Positions 33,789-46,127 are shown, counted from the first letter of the stretch. The stretch is 64,000 nt of DNA from Amycolatopsis endophytica (GCF_013410405.1 NZ_JACCFK010000001.1:4774001-4838000); one strand, 5' to 3'. Translations and numbers: made by a program. Notes: generated by a model not told the origin, from the letters alone.

Positions 33789-34801
33789 GCCGCGCGGCGG
33801 CCGCGCAGGTGGTCCCGGCGGCCCCGGTGTCCGAGGCGCTGCTGGAGGTCGACGGGCTGACCGTCGACCTGCCCTCGGCGCGCGGAGAGCTGCGGGTGGT
33901 CGACGGGGTGTCGTTCGACATCCCGCCCGCCACGACGGTCGGGCTGATCGGCGAATCGGGCAGCGGCAAGACCATGACCGCGAACGCGGTGATCGGCCTG
34001 CTGCCCGGCGGCGCGGGCACCGGGGGAGAGCTGCGCTGGCGTGGCGACGACCTGCTGCGGCTCCCGGCGGCGCGCCGTCGGCGCCTGCGGGGCCACGAGA
34101 TCGCGATGATCTTCCAGGACCCGCTGGCCGCACTCAACCCGACCCAGACCATCGGCCGTCAGGTGGGCGAAATCCTCCGGCGAGCCGGGCGGCCGCGTGC
34201 CGAGGTCCGGCGGCGGGTCCTGGAGCTGCTCGACCTGGCCGGGGTGCCGGACCCGCCGGTGCGCATGCGCAACTACCCGCACGAGTTCTCCGGCGGCCTG
34301 CGCCAGCGCGCGATGATCGCGCTCGCGCTGGCCGGAGATCCGGCGCTGCTGCTGGCCGACGAGCCGACCACCGCGCTGGACGTCACCGTGCAGGCGCGCA
34401 TCCTGCGCCTGCTGCGGAGCGTCCAGCACGAACGGGGGCTGGCGATGCTGCTGGTCAGCCACGATCTGCGGGTCGTGGCGCACGTGGCGCACCAGGTCGT
34501 GGTGATGTACGCGGGGCGGGTCGCCGAACGCGGGCCCACCGCGGAGGTCCTGCGGACCCCGGCCCACCCCTACACCCGCGCGCTCGTCGAGAGCGTCCCC
34601 GCCGTGCGCACCCGGACCGCGCTGGCGCACCCGCTGCCGGGCACGCCCGCCACCCCGGCGAACCGGCCCGCCGGGTGCGCGTTCCACCCCCGCTGCCCGC
34701 TGGCGCGCGACCGGTGCCGCACCGACCAGCCGGAGGTGCGCGAGGTCGCGCCCGGACGGTGGGGCGCGTGCCACTTCGCCGGGGAGGTGCTGGACCGGTG
34801 A
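33785..34801 (+). CDS. ABC transporter ATP-binding protein (DppD/OppD type)
   Basis: 338 aa. Walker A GESGSGKTM, Q-loop in MIFQDPLAALNPT, signature EFSGGLRQRAM (variant of SGGxRQR), Walker B LLLADEPTTALDVT and H-loop VSHDLRVVAH. The C-terminal OppD extension with Cys cluster (CAFHPRCPLARDRC) that can hold an Fe-S cluster in this family is present. ATG 33785 overlaps the SBP stop and its TGA overlaps the GTG of the second ATPase. Drives import together with its partner. Confidence 0.92.
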   Translation: MSRAAAAQVVPAAPVSEALLEVDGLTVDLPSARGELRVVDGVSFDIPPATTVGLIGESGSGKTMTANAVIGLLPGGAGTGGELRWRGDDLLRLPAARRRRLRGHEIAMIFQDPLAALNPTQTIGRQVGEILRRAGRPRAEVRRRVLELLDLAGVPDPPVRMRNYPHEFSGGLRQRAMIALALAGDPALLLADEPTTALDVTVQARILRLLRSVQHERGLAMLLVSHDLRVVAHVAHQVVVMYAGRVAERGPTAEVLRTPAHPYTRALVESVPAVRTRTALAHPLPGTPATPANRPAGCAFHPRCPLARDRCRTDQPEVREVAPGRWGACHFAGEVLDR

Positions 34802-35586
34802 CGTTGCTGGAAGTCCGCGATCTGCGGGTCGGATTCGGCCGCGGCCGCACGGTGTTCGTCGCGGTCGACGGCGTCAGCCTGAGCGTGGACACCGACGAGA
34901 CCGTCGGCCTGGTCGGCGAGTCGGGGTCCGGCAAGACCACGGTGGCGCGCACGATCGCCGGGCTCGTCCGGCCCACCGCGGGCACGGTCCTGCTCGACGG
35001 CCGTCCGCTCGGGCCCGTCGGGCGACGGCCGGCGGCACACCAGCGGGCCGTGCAGATGGTGTTCCAGGACCCGCGTTCGTCGCTGAACCCGCGGATGACG
35101 GTCGCCGCGATCGTCGGCGAAGCGTGGCGCACGCATCCGGACTCGGCTCCCGAGGGCGACCGGACGGCGGCGCTGCACCAGCTCCTGGACGACGTCGGCC
35201 TCGACTCCGGGGTGGCCGGGCACCGCGCGAGCGAGCTGTCCGGCGGGCAGTGCCAGCGCGTGAGCATCGCCCGCGCGCTCGCCGTGCGGCCACGGCTGCT
35301 GGTGTGCGACGAGGCGGTGTCCGCATTGGACGTTTCCGTGCAGGCGCAGATCCTGCGGCTGCTGGTCGATCTGCGACGGCGGCACCAGCTGGCGATGCTG
35401 TTCATCTCACACGACCTCGGCGTGGTGCACCAGATCGCGGACCGGATCGCCGTGATGCGGCGGGGCGAGCTGGTCGAGGAGGGACCGGCCGGGGACGTCC
35501 TCGGCGCACCGCGGCACGAGTACACCCGCAGTCTGCTGGACGCGGCTCTGGAACTGAACGACGCAGGAGGGGAAGGCACCGGGTGA
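34798..35586 (+). CDS. ABC transporter ATP-binding protein (DppF/OppF type)
   Basis: 262 aa. Walker A GESGSGKTTV, VFQDPRSSLNPR Q-loop, signature ELSGGQCQRVSIARAL (Cys where Arg or Gln is usual), Walker B LLVCDEAVSALDVS and H-loop ISHDLGVVHQ. Shorter than most DppF proteins because the C-terminal Cys-rich extension is missing; it ends with DAALELNDAGGEGTG. GTG 34798 overlaps the previous stop (GTGA), and the next gene's GTG overlaps its own stop. In Walker B, Ala replaces the usual Pro after DE. Confidence 0.9.
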   Translation: MTLLEVRDLRVGFGRGRTVFVAVDGVSLSVDTDETVGLVGESGSGKTTVARTIAGLVRPTAGTVLLDGRPLGPVGRRPAAHQRAVQMVFQDPRSSLNPRMTVAAIVGEAWRTHPDSAPEGDRTAALHQLLDDVGLDSGVAGHRASELSGGQCQRVSIARALAVRPRLLVCDEAVSALDVSVQAQILRLLVDLRRRHQLAMLFISHDLGVVHQIADRIAVMRRGELVEEGPAGDVLGAPRHEYTRSLLDAALELNDAGGEGTG

Positions 35587-37190
35587 CCACCGAATCGAAG
35601 ACGGACGTGCTCGTCGTGGGTGGCGGGCTGGGCGGGGTGGCGGCGGCGCTGGCGGCGCTGCGGCGCGGGCGGTCGGTGCTGCTGACCGAGGAAACCGGCT
35701 GGCTGGGCGGGCAGATGACCAGCCAGGGCGTTCCGCCCGACGAGCACCCGTGGATCGAGCAGTTCGGCTGCACCGCGAGCTACCGCGCGCTGCGCGAGGC
35801 GATCCGCGACCACTACCGCCGGTGGTATCCGCTGACCGAGCAGGCCCGCGCGCGGGTGGACCTCAACCCCGGCGAGGGACGGGTGAGCAGGCTCTGCCAC
35901 GAACCGCGGGTCGCGGCCGCGGTCATCGAAGCGATGCTGGCGCCCTGGGAATCGTCCGGGTCGCTGCGGGTCTGGTACCACCACCGTCCGGTCGCGGCCA
36001 CTGTGGACGGTGACCGGATCACCGGTGTCACGGTGGCCGGGCCCGCGGGCGTGACGCGCGAGGTGACGGCCCGGTTCGTGGTCGACGCGACCGAGCTGGG
36101 CGATCTGCTGCCCCTCGCCGGCGCCGAGCACGTGACCGGGTTCGAATCGCGGGAGCAGACCGGGGAACCGAGCGCGCCCGAGCAGGCCCAGCCGTCGAAC
36201 ATGCAGGCGTTCTCGTGGGTGTTCGCGGTGGACCACCTCGACGGCGAGGACCACACGATCGACCGGCCCGCGGGCTACTCGTCGTGGGTGCGCTACCAGC
36301 CGCCGGGCTGGCCGAACCCGCTGCTCGACCTGACCGCGCCCGATCCGCGCACGCTGGAGACCGTCGAGCGCACCTTCGTCCCCAACACCGACACCGGACC
36401 GGTCGTCGCCGACCAGAGCAAGGACCCCGGTGACAAGGACCTGTGGGTGTTCCGGCGCATCCTGGCGCGCCGGGCGCTGCGGCCCGGGTTCGCCGCCAGC
36501 GACATCACCCTGGTGAACTGGCCGATGATCGACTACCTGCCCGGGCCGCTGATCGGCGTGGGGGAGGAGGAGAAGGCCAAGCACCTCGACGGGGCGCGGG
36601 AACTGAGCCTGTCCATGCTGTACTGGCTGCAGACCGAGGCGCCGCGCCCGGACGGCGGCACCGGCTGGCCCGGGCTGCGGCTGCGCGGTGACGTGATGGG
36701 CACGGCCGATGGCCTCGCGAAGGCGCCCTACATCCGGGAGTCCCGTCGCATCACGGCGTTGCGCACGGTCGTGGAGCAGGACCTGTCCCTGGCCGTGCGC
36801 GGTGACCGGGGCGCCGAACCGTACGCGGACTCGGTCGGGGTCGGGATGTACCGGATCGACCTGCACCCCTCCACCGGCGGCGACACCTACATCGACGTCG
36901 CGAGCTGCCCGTTCCGGATCCCACTGGGCGCGCTCGTGCCGGTCCGGCTGCGCAACCTGCTGGCGGGCGGCAAGAACCTCGGCACGACGCACATCACCAA
37001 CGGTTGCTACCGGCTGCACCCCGTCGAATGGAACATCGGCGAGGCGGCGGGAGCGCTGGCCGCCCACTGCGCCGGGAACGGCTTGGAGCCGCACCAGGTC
37101 CACGCTCGCGAGGAGCTGCTGCGCACGTTCCAGGACGAGCTGGTGGCCGACGGGTTCGAGCTGGCGTGGCCGGAGGTCCGCGGGTACTGA
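35583..37190 (+). CDS. FAD-dependent oxidoreductase of the glycan locus (PF12831-like)
   Basis: 535 aa. N-terminal dinucleotide site VLVVGGGLGGVAAALAALRRG, then EETGWLGGQMTSQGVPPDEH, and VVDATELGDLLPLAGAEH; a C-terminal FAD site near RLRNLLAGGKNLGTTHITNGCYRLHPVEWNIGEAAG. This group is frequent in polysaccharide-use loci and is thought to oxidise sugars or sugar derivatives, but few members are characterised. No signal peptide. It is translationally coupled to the second ATPase (GTGA) and closes the operon, followed 5 bp after its stop by a strong hairpin. Oxidation of a released monosaccharide or glycoside (e.g. to a keto sugar) is an inference. Confidence 0.78.
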   Translation: MTTESKTDVLVVGGGLGGVAAALAALRRGRSVLLTEETGWLGGQMTSQGVPPDEHPWIEQFGCTASYRALREAIRDHYRRWYPLTEQARARVDLNPGEGRVSRLCHEPRVAAAVIEAMLAPWESSGSLRVWYHHRPVAATVDGDRITGVTVAGPAGVTREVTARFVVDATELGDLLPLAGAEHVTGFESREQTGEPSAPEQAQPSNMQAFSWVFAVDHLDGEDHTIDRPAGYSSWVRYQPPGWPNPLLDLTAPDPRTLETVERTFVPNTDTGPVVADQSKDPGDKDLWVFRRILARRALRPGFAASDITLVNWPMIDYLPGPLIGVGEEEKAKHLDGARELSLSMLYWLQTEAPRPDGGTGWPGLRLRGDVMGTADGLAKAPYIRESRRITALRTVVEQDLSLAVRGDRGAEPYADSVGVGMYRIDLHPSTGGDTYIDVASCPFRIPLGALVPVRLRNLLAGGKNLGTTHITNGCYRLHPVEWNIGEAAGALAAHCAGNGLEPHQVHAREELLRTFQDELVADGFELAWPEVRGY

Positions 37191-37194
37191 GGAT

Positions 37195-37231
37195 CGCCCG
37201 TCACCTCAGCGGGCCGCCGAGGTGACGGGCG
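37195..37231 (+). terminator. Hairpin terminator of the glycan operon
   Basis: Perfect 13-bp arms: CGCCCGTCACCTC (37195-37207) and GAGGTGACGGGCG (37219-37231), loop of 11 nt, directly after the FAD oxidoreductase stop. No T-run follows, as is common in high-GC actinomycetes. The 90 bp to the next gene (37232-37322) show no gene; a minus-strand reading with VGWGGVVHQMRLPAEYTA looks protein-like but has no start or family match I can recognise. Confidence 0.65.
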
Positions 37232-37322
37232 ACGTCCGGGATGCCCCTCGTCACGGGCGGTGTACTCGGCGGGCAGCCGCATCTGGTGGACCACGCCGCC
37301 CCATCCCACCGCGGCGGTGATG

Positions 37323-39535
<2,213 letters not shown>

Positions 39536-39541
39536 CTCAGA

Positions 39542-39580
39542 GTGCATTATTGCACCATCTCCGAGAGGGTGCAGAAACCA
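39542..39580. promoter_or_regulatory. Palindromic operator GTGCATTATTGCAC before the TetR-MFS operon
   Basis: GTGCATTATTGCAC at 39542-39555 has 5-bp GTGCA/TGCAC arms. A second arrangement, TGCACC at 39551-39556 with GGTGCA at 39568-39573, follows. It lies directly before the preferred TetR start, fitting an autoregulated repressor. Confidence 0.5.
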
Positions 39581-39659
39581 GTCGGTTTCGCCTTCCGTCC
39601 TCCCGCGAGATCCGCTCCCGTTGCCCGTGCGTCACCGGCGGCTCGCAGCATGATCGTCC

Positions 39660-40505
39660 ATGCGGAACACTGCGATACGACTCGCCCTCATCGCTCTGCT
39701 CGGGTTCCCGGCGCTCGTCACGGGCGGCACGGCCGTCGCGGCACCGGAACCGGGACCCGACGTGATCGCCCACCGCGGCTCCTCGGGGATCACACCGGAG
39801 AACACCGCGGTGGCGCTGCGGACGGCGATCCGGCAGGACGCCGACTTCGTGGAGATCGACGTGCAGCGCACCAGCGACGGAAAGCTGGTCAACTTCCACG
39901 ACTGCACACTGGAGCGCACCACCGACGTCGAGGAGCGCTTCCCCGGCCGCCCGTCCTACCGCGTCTCGGACTTCACCTGGGCCGAGCTGCGCACACTGGA
40001 CGCCGGATCGTGGTTCTCCGGCCGGTACGCGGGCGAGCCGGTCATCTCGGTGGACGAAGTGATCCGGACCGTGGCCGGCCGGACCGGCCTGCTCGCCGAG
40101 ATCAGCCCGTGCGACCACTACGACGGCCTGCCGCGGGATCTGGCCGCGTCGCTGCGCTCCCACCCGCGCTACGTCGAGCGCGCCCTCGCCGACGGGCAGC
40201 TCGCGGTGCAGTCGTTCGTGGTGGAGGACGCGAAGACCTTCCACTCGCTGCTGCCCGAGGTGCCCATCGGTGTGCTCGACGCGGAGCGGCCGAGCGACGC
40301 GGAGCTGACCGAGCTGAGCACCTGGGCCGACGACGTGAACCCGCAGTACACCGTGACCGACCAGACCCTGGTCGACCGGGTGCACGAGCTGGGCATGGGC
40401 ATCAACGTGTGGACGGTCGACGAGCCGGGCAGCATCCGGAAGATGGCCGGCCTCGGTGTCGACGGCATCATCACCGACTACCCGCAGTCGCTGACGGGGC
40501 GGTGA
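39660..40505 (+). CDS. Secreted glycerophosphodiester phosphodiesterase (GDPD family)
   Basis: 281 aa. Sec signal peptide with Ala-x-Ala cleavage near residue 28 (VTGGTAVAA). GDPD motifs: VIAHRGSSGITPENT (catalytic His and Arg), FVEIDVQRTSDGKLVNFHD (Glu and Asp metal ligands and second catalytic His). LLAEISPCDHYDG stands where LxLEIK is usual, so the Lys is replaced by Ser, a feature to note. C-terminal INVWTVDEPGSIRKMAGLGVDGIITDYP is canonical. It would release glycerol-3-phosphate from deacylated phospholipids or teichoic-like polymers outside the membrane. Monocistronic; a hairpin follows. Confidence 0.88.
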   Translation: MRNTAIRLALIALLGFPALVTGGTAVAAPEPGPDVIAHRGSSGITPENTAVALRTAIRQDADFVEIDVQRTSDGKLVNFHDCTLERTTDVEERFPGRPSYRVSDFTWAELRTLDAGSWFSGRYAGEPVISVDEVIRTVAGRTGLLAEISPCDHYDGLPRDLAASLRSHPRYVERALADGQLAVQSFVVEDAKTFHSLLPEVPIGVLDAERPSDAELTELSTWADDVNPQYTVTDQTLVDRVHELGMGINVWTVDEPGSIRKMAGLGVDGIITDYPQSLTGR

Positions 40506-40510
40506 CCCGG

Positions 40511-40535
40511 CGGGGGAGGGCGGTGCCCTCCCCCG
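40511..40535. terminator. Bidirectional hairpin terminator between GDPD and argG
   Basis: Perfect 11-bp arms CGGGGGAGGGC / GCCCTCCCCCG with loop GGT. It sits between convergent genes (stops at 40505 and 40544) and would serve both. Confidence 0.7.
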
Positions 40536-40543
40536 TGCGCGGG

Positions 40544-42033
<1,490 letters not shown>

Positions 42034-42074
42034 ACCGGGTCGGTGTGATGTGGGTTGCCCGAGACGGCGGCGCC

Positions 42075-42097
42075 GGGTGAGACGACGGGCGTCTCAC
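42075..42097. promoter_or_regulatory. Inverted repeat upstream of the acetyl-CoA acetyltransferase
   Basis: GGTGAGACG (42075-42083) and CGTCTCACC (42089-42097), 9-bp perfect arms, 5-nt spacer, 85 bp before the thiolase ATG. It may be an operator, or a hairpin between the divergent argG and thiolase genes. No adjacent regulator gene is evident. Confidence 0.45.
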
Positions 42098-42182
42098 CGG
42101 AGTGGGAATCGGGTATTGGACTTGCCGGTGCGGGGATGCGAGTGTCGGCTGACAGCCCGTCGCACCACTGGGAGGACAACGC

Positions 42183-43394
42183 ATGTCCGTCGACGTCGTC
42201 ATCTGCGAGCCGCTGCGCACGCCGATCGGCCGGTTCGGGGGTGCGCTGGCGGGCCAGACGCCCGCCGCGCTCGCCGCGCACGTGCTGTCCGCCGTGGTGG
42301 AGCGCACCGGCGTCGACCCGGAACGGATCGACGAGGTCATCCTGGGCCACGCCTACCCGACGTCGGAGGCACCCGCGATCGGGCGGGTCGCGGCGCTGGA
42401 CGCGGGCCTGCCGGACACGGTCACCGGCATCCAGATCGACCGGCGCTGCGGATCGGGCCTGCAGGCGGTGCTGGACGCGGCGATGCAGATCCGCGCCGGG
42501 TTCAGCGACGTGGTGCTGGCCGGCGGTGCCGAGGTGATGAGCGCCGCGCCGTACTACACGCATGAGGGCCGGTGGGGGATCAAGGGCGCGGGCCTGCAGC
42601 TGCACGATTCGCTGGCCCGTGGCCGCTCCACGGCGGGCGGGGTGAACCACCCGGTGCCCGGCGGGATGATCGAGACGGCGGAGAACCTGCGCCGCGAATA
42701 CTCGATCTCGCGCGAGGACCAGGACGCACTGGCGCTGCGCTCGCAGCAGCGCGCCGCGGCAGCCATCGAGGGCGGCCTGTTCAAGGACGAGATCGTCCCG
42801 GTCACGGTCAGGTCCCGCAAGGGCGAGACGGTGGTCGACACCGACGAGCATCCGCGCCGGGACACCACCGCCGAGGGCCTGGCGAAACTCAAGCCGGTGA
42901 TGCGGCGCCAGGACCCGGACGCGACGGTCACCGCGGGCAACGCCAGCGGCCAGAACGACGCGGCCGCCGCCTGCCTGGTCACCAGCCGCGAGACGGCGGA
43001 CCAGCTGGGGTTGCGGCCGCTGGTGCGGCTGGTGTCGTTCGCCCGGGCCGGGGTGCCCGCCGAGACGATGGGCATCGGCCCGGTGCCCGCCACGAAGGCG
43101 GCGCTGGACAAGGCGGGGCTGTCCCTGGGCGATCTGGACCTGATCGAGCTCAACGAAGCCTTCGCCGCGCAGGTCCTGGCCTGCACGCGCGCGCTCGGCC
43201 TGGGTGAGGCCGACCACGAACGCCTCAACGTCAACGGATCCGGGGTGTCGCTGGGCCATCCGGTGGGCGCGACGGGCGCCCGGATTCTCGCGACCCTGGC
43301 CCGTGAGATGACCCGCCGCCAGGCCCGCTACGGCCTGGAGACGATGTGCATCGGCGGCGGGCAGGGGCTGGCCGCCGTGTTCGAACGCGTCTGA
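42183..43394 (+). CDS. Acetyl-CoA C-acetyltransferase (thiolase)
   Basis: 403 aa true thiolase. Cys89 in QIDRRCGSGLQA is the nucleophile; NEAFAAQVLACTRAL, GHPVGATGAR (His) and CIGGGQGLAAVFE (second Cys) complete the site. It cleaves 3-ketoacyl-CoA or condenses acetyl-CoA. The ATG follows a GGGAGGA ribosome site. It stands as a single gene divergent from argG; the 3' end overlaps the convergent RluA gene by 67 bp. Contrast with the Cys-less thiolase-like protein at 6468-7604. Confidence 0.92.
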   Translation: MSVDVVICEPLRTPIGRFGGALAGQTPAALAAHVLSAVVERTGVDPERIDEVILGHAYPTSEAPAIGRVAALDAGLPDTVTGIQIDRRCGSGLQAVLDAAMQIRAGFSDVVLAGGAEVMSAAPYYTHEGRWGIKGAGLQLHDSLARGRSTAGGVNHPVPGGMIETAENLRREYSISREDQDALALRSQQRAAAAIEGGLFKDEIVPVTVRSRKGETVVDTDEHPRRDTTAEGLAKLKPVMRRQDPDATVTAGNASGQNDAAAACLVTSRETADQLGLRPLVRLVSFARAGVPAETMGIGPVPATKAALDKAGLSLGDLDLIELNEAFAAQVLACTRALGLGEADHERLNVNGSGVSLGHPVGATGARILATLAREMTRRQARYGLETMCIGGGQGLAAVFERV

Positions 43395-44341
43395 CCCTCG
43401 CCGGGCGTCACCCGCCGTTCCAGTCCGCGTAGGAGATCCCATGCCGCCAGCGCGAGCCGGCTTTCGAAGCGGCGCTGCACGCCGGTCACCGGGTCGGTGA
43501 ACTCCAGCGTCTTCGCGAGCAGTTGCAGTGGACGGCTGAAATCGTCGAGCGGCGTGTCGATCAGGGTGGGATAGAAGCGGTCGCCCAGGATCGGGATGCC
43601 GAGGCGGTTCATGTGCACCCGCAGCTGGTGGGTGCGCCCGGTGAAGGGCACGAGCCGGTAGCGGCCGCGGTCGTCGGCGTGCTCGATCAGCTCGACGCGG
43701 GTCTCCGCGTTGACCGGCCCGGGCACCTCGCGCGCGGTGATGCTCCCGCGGTCCTTGACGATCCGGCTCCGCACGAGCGCGGGCAGGTCGAGTGCGGGAT
43801 CGACGGGCGCGACCGCCTCGTACTCCTTGCCGATCCGGCGATCCCGGAACAACGTCTGGTACCGGCCGCGGTACTCGCGTCGCGTCACGAACAGGACCAG
43901 CCCGGCGGTCACCCGGTCCAGCCGGTGCGCCGGGCTGAGCTCGGGCAGCCCGAGGTCGCGGCGCAACCGGACGAGCATGGTCTCCAGCACGTGCCGCCCG
44001 CGCGGGATCGTCGCCAGGAAATGCGGCTTGTCGGCCACGACGATGTGCTCGTCGCGGTGCACGATGCCGATGGGAAACGGCACCGGCACCTCCTCCGGCA
44101 GGTCGCGGTGGAACCACACGAACGATCCGGGCCGGAACGGGGTGTCCGCCGTGACCGGCCCGTCGGCGCCCACGATCCGTTCCTCGGCGAGCATCTCGTC
44201 GAGCCGGCCCTCGGGCAGCCGCGTCAGGCGCTCGGCGAGGTGATCGCGGATGGTGGCCCACGAGCCTTCGGCGGGCAGCTTCAACCGCGCCGGGTCGAGC
44301 CCGTGGCGCCGCGGCAGCGGCGCCGGCCTCCCGCGGCTCAT
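43328..44341 (-). CDS. RluA-family RNA pseudouridine synthase
   Basis: 337 aa. Catalytic Asp in PAHRLDRVTAGLVLFVT; HQLRVHMNRLGIPILGDRFYP and KEYEAVA are family blocks. It is of the actinobacterial RluA/RluC-like type with a divergent N-terminal region rather than a clear S4 domain. ATG 44341 lies close to the next gene's 3' end. After FESRLALAAWDLL the tail of about 40 residues (GEGQTRSNTAAS...) is antisense to the thiolase gene. A one-base shift would give an earlier end (ISYADWNGG then stop), so a frameshift near the end is possible. Target is 23S rRNA or tRNA, not resolvable. Confidence 0.82.
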   Translation of the reverse strand: MSRGRPAPLPRRHGLDPARLKLPAEGSWATIRDHLAERLTRLPEGRLDEMLAEERIVGADGPVTADTPFRPGSFVWFHRDLPEEVPVPFPIGIVHRDEHIVVADKPHFLATIPRGRHVLETMLVRLRRDLGLPELSPAHRLDRVTAGLVLFVTRREYRGRYQTLFRDRRIGKEYEAVAPVDPALDLPALVRSRIVKDRGSITAREVPGPVNAETRVELIEHADDRGRYRLVPFTGRTHQLRVHMNRLGIPILGDRFYPTLIDTPLDDFSRPLQLLAKTLEFTDPVTGVQRRFESRLALAAWDLLRGLERRVTPGEGQTRSNTAASPCPPPMHIVSRP

Positions 44342-44375
44342 ACCGCCTCCGCTGCCGGTCCGGACGAGAGCGTGG

Positions 44376-45818
44376 TCAGTGGATGCTCACCGGCTCGCCG
44401 GCTCCCGTGGTGCACCGCACGAACAGCGAGGTGACCAGTGCCAGGAGGCCGACGACGCCGGCGACGACGAACGCCAGCCGGAGCCCGGACGCGTCCGGGG
44501 TGCCTGCCGGGTCGTTGCTGCCGATCGTGGCGACGCTGACGAACACCGCCGTGCCGAACGCGCCGGCCACCTGCTGCAGCGTCGCGAGGATCGCGCTGCC
44601 GTGCGAGTAGAGGTGGTCGGGCAGCACCCCGAGCGCCTCGGTCATCAGCGGGGTCATCATCAGGCCCAGCCCGGCCATCAGCAGGACGTGGATGACGATG
44701 ACCAGCGCCAGCGGAGAACCCGGGCCGAGCGTGGTGAACAGCCACAACGACGCGGCCATCGCCGTCGCGCCGGGGATCACCAGCGGCCGGGCACCGTACC
44801 GGTCGAACAGGGAGCCGACCGGACGGCCCAGCAGGCCGAGGACCAGGCCGCCGGGCAGGACGGCCAGTCCGCTGACGAACGTGCTGGTGTGCAAGACGGT
44901 CTGCAGGTACAGCGGCAGCATGATCGAGGCGACACCGAGCAGGCACACGAACAGCAGCGCGGTCAGCGTCAGGGCGATCACGAAGCTGCGGTGGGTGAAC
45001 GGCCGCAGGTCGAGCAGGGCGCGGTCGTCGCGCTGCAGGCGGGTCTGGCGCCAGGTGAACACGGTCAGCGCCGCGAGCCCGACGACGATCGGCACCCACG
45101 GCGGCACCGCGTGGTGGCCGCCGGACTCGCCGACCGCGGCCAGTCCGTAGAGCACCCCGCCGAACCCGAGCGCCGACAGCAGCACGGACGGCACGTCGAG
45201 CGGCACCGCGCGGGGGTTGCCGGTCAGGCGGAACCAGACGGCGCCGATGACCAGCGCGGCGAGCGCGAGGGGCAGCACGGTCCAGAACATCCAGCGCCAG
45301 CCGAGCCCGGACAGCACGGCGCCGCCGATGGTCGGGCCGATCGCGGGGGCGACGGCGATGACGATCGTGATCGTGCCCATCGTCGCGCCCCGCTTCGCGG
45401 GCGGCACCATGCGCATCACCGAGGTCATCAGCAGCGGCAGCATCACGGCGGTACCGCACGCCTGCACGACGCGGCCGACCAGCAGCATCCCGAAGCCCGG
45501 CGCGAGGCCGCTCACCGTGGTGCCGAGGCTGAACAGGATCAGCGAGGCGAGGAACACCTGCCGCGGGGTGAACCGTTCGAGCAGGAACCCGGTGGCCGGG
45601 ATGACCACGGCCATCGTCAGGAGGAACCCGCTGGTCAGCCACTGCACGGTGGGCGTGGACACAGAGAGGTCCACGGTGAGGTCCCGCAACGCGACGCTCA
45701 GGATCGTCTCGTTGAGGATCATCACGAACGCCGAGACGACCAGCACACCGATCAGCAGACCGGCTCGCGGCGGGGCCTCGTGGGCGGCGTCGGCCGGAGC
45801 GGTCGTGGGGGCGGGCAT
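44376..45818 (-). CDS. MFS multidrug exporter (DHA2, LmrB/EmrB-like)
   Basis: 480 aa, about 14 helices. LVVSAFVMILNETILSVALRDL in helix 1, TGFLLERFTPRQVFLAS in loop 2-3, GPTIGGAVLSGLGWRWMFW antiporter motif. ATG 45818 has GGAAGG; the frame stays open upstream to 46004 but that part (Pro/Ala/Arg-rich) lies over a repeat region and is not supported. A TATACA-like -10 lies about 95 bp upstream. No regulator is adjacent. Likely exports an antibiotic or toxic metabolite. Confidence 0.87.
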   Translation of the reverse strand: MPAPTTAPADAAHEAPPRAGLLIGVLVVSAFVMILNETILSVALRDLTVDLSVSTPTVQWLTSGFLLTMAVVIPATGFLLERFTPRQVFLASLILFSLGTTVSGLAPGFGMLLVGRVVQACGTAVMLPLLMTSVMRMVPPAKRGATMGTITIVIAVAPAIGPTIGGAVLSGLGWRWMFWTVLPLALAALVIGAVWFRLTGNPRAVPLDVPSVLLSALGFGGVLYGLAAVGESGGHHAVPPWVPIVVGLAALTVFTWRQTRLQRDDRALLDLRPFTHRSFVIALTLTALLFVCLLGVASIMLPLYLQTVLHTSTFVSGLAVLPGGLVLGLLGRPVGSLFDRYGARPLVIPGATAMAASLWLFTTLGPGSPLALVIVIHVLLMAGLGLMMTPLMTEALGVLPDHLYSHGSAILATLQQVAGAFGTAVFVSVATIGSNDPAGTPDASGLRLAFVVAGVVGLLALVTSLFVRCTTGAGEPVSIH

Positions 45819-46127
45819 GCGAGCACCTTCCAGGAATCGTGTGCGGGATCGCGGCGTCGGCGCCGCCGAAGCGGCCGGCGCCCGGGCAGGGGCGAGGGCC
45901 GTGTCTTCTGTATACGGCGCCAACGCCTTTCCGGTCCACTTAATTTCCGGCGATCGTGACGAAAGTTCCGGTTCGTCGGGCGAAACCGGCCGCGGACCGG
46001 GCACGCTCCGTGGAGCGCGACCGCGGTGGCGCGAGCACGGGGCGGCTCGCCGTCCGGAACGTGGGGCTCACGTGCGGGAAGGTGGGACTCGCGCGAGGTG
46101 GGACTGTCCGTTGTGGACGGATGGGTG
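45819..46127. other. Gene-free stretch carrying minisatellite copy 2
   Basis: 309 bp between the MFS start and the end of the LigD-like gene. It includes the second 21-nt-period array (about 46039-46110), GTATAC at 45914-45919, and otherwise no recognisable gene or RNA. Confidence 0.55.
46039..46110. repeat. Degenerate 21-nt-period minisatellite, copy 2
   Basis: Plus-strand units such as GGAACGTGGGGCTCACGTGC and GGTGGGACTCGCGCGA parallel the array at 6155-6235. Minus-strand translation again shows heptads (RESHLPA, REPHVPD, GEPPRAR). It shares GGAACGTGG and GTGGGACTCGC with copy 1. Confidence 0.55.

Noticed and set aside
31317..34133. Long minus-strand open frame across the ABC importer genes
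   Set aside because: Arg/Gly/Asp-rich shadow of the permease, binding protein and ATPase genes; no start site or domains.
34455..37103. Long minus-strand open frame across the ATPase and FAD oxidoreductase genes
   Set aside because: Shadow of well-supported plus-strand genes.
45819..46004. N-terminal extension of the MFS exporter to 46004
   Set aside because: Low-complexity Pro/Ala/Arg stretch over non-coding sequence; ATG 45818 has GGAAGG and starts just before helix 1.
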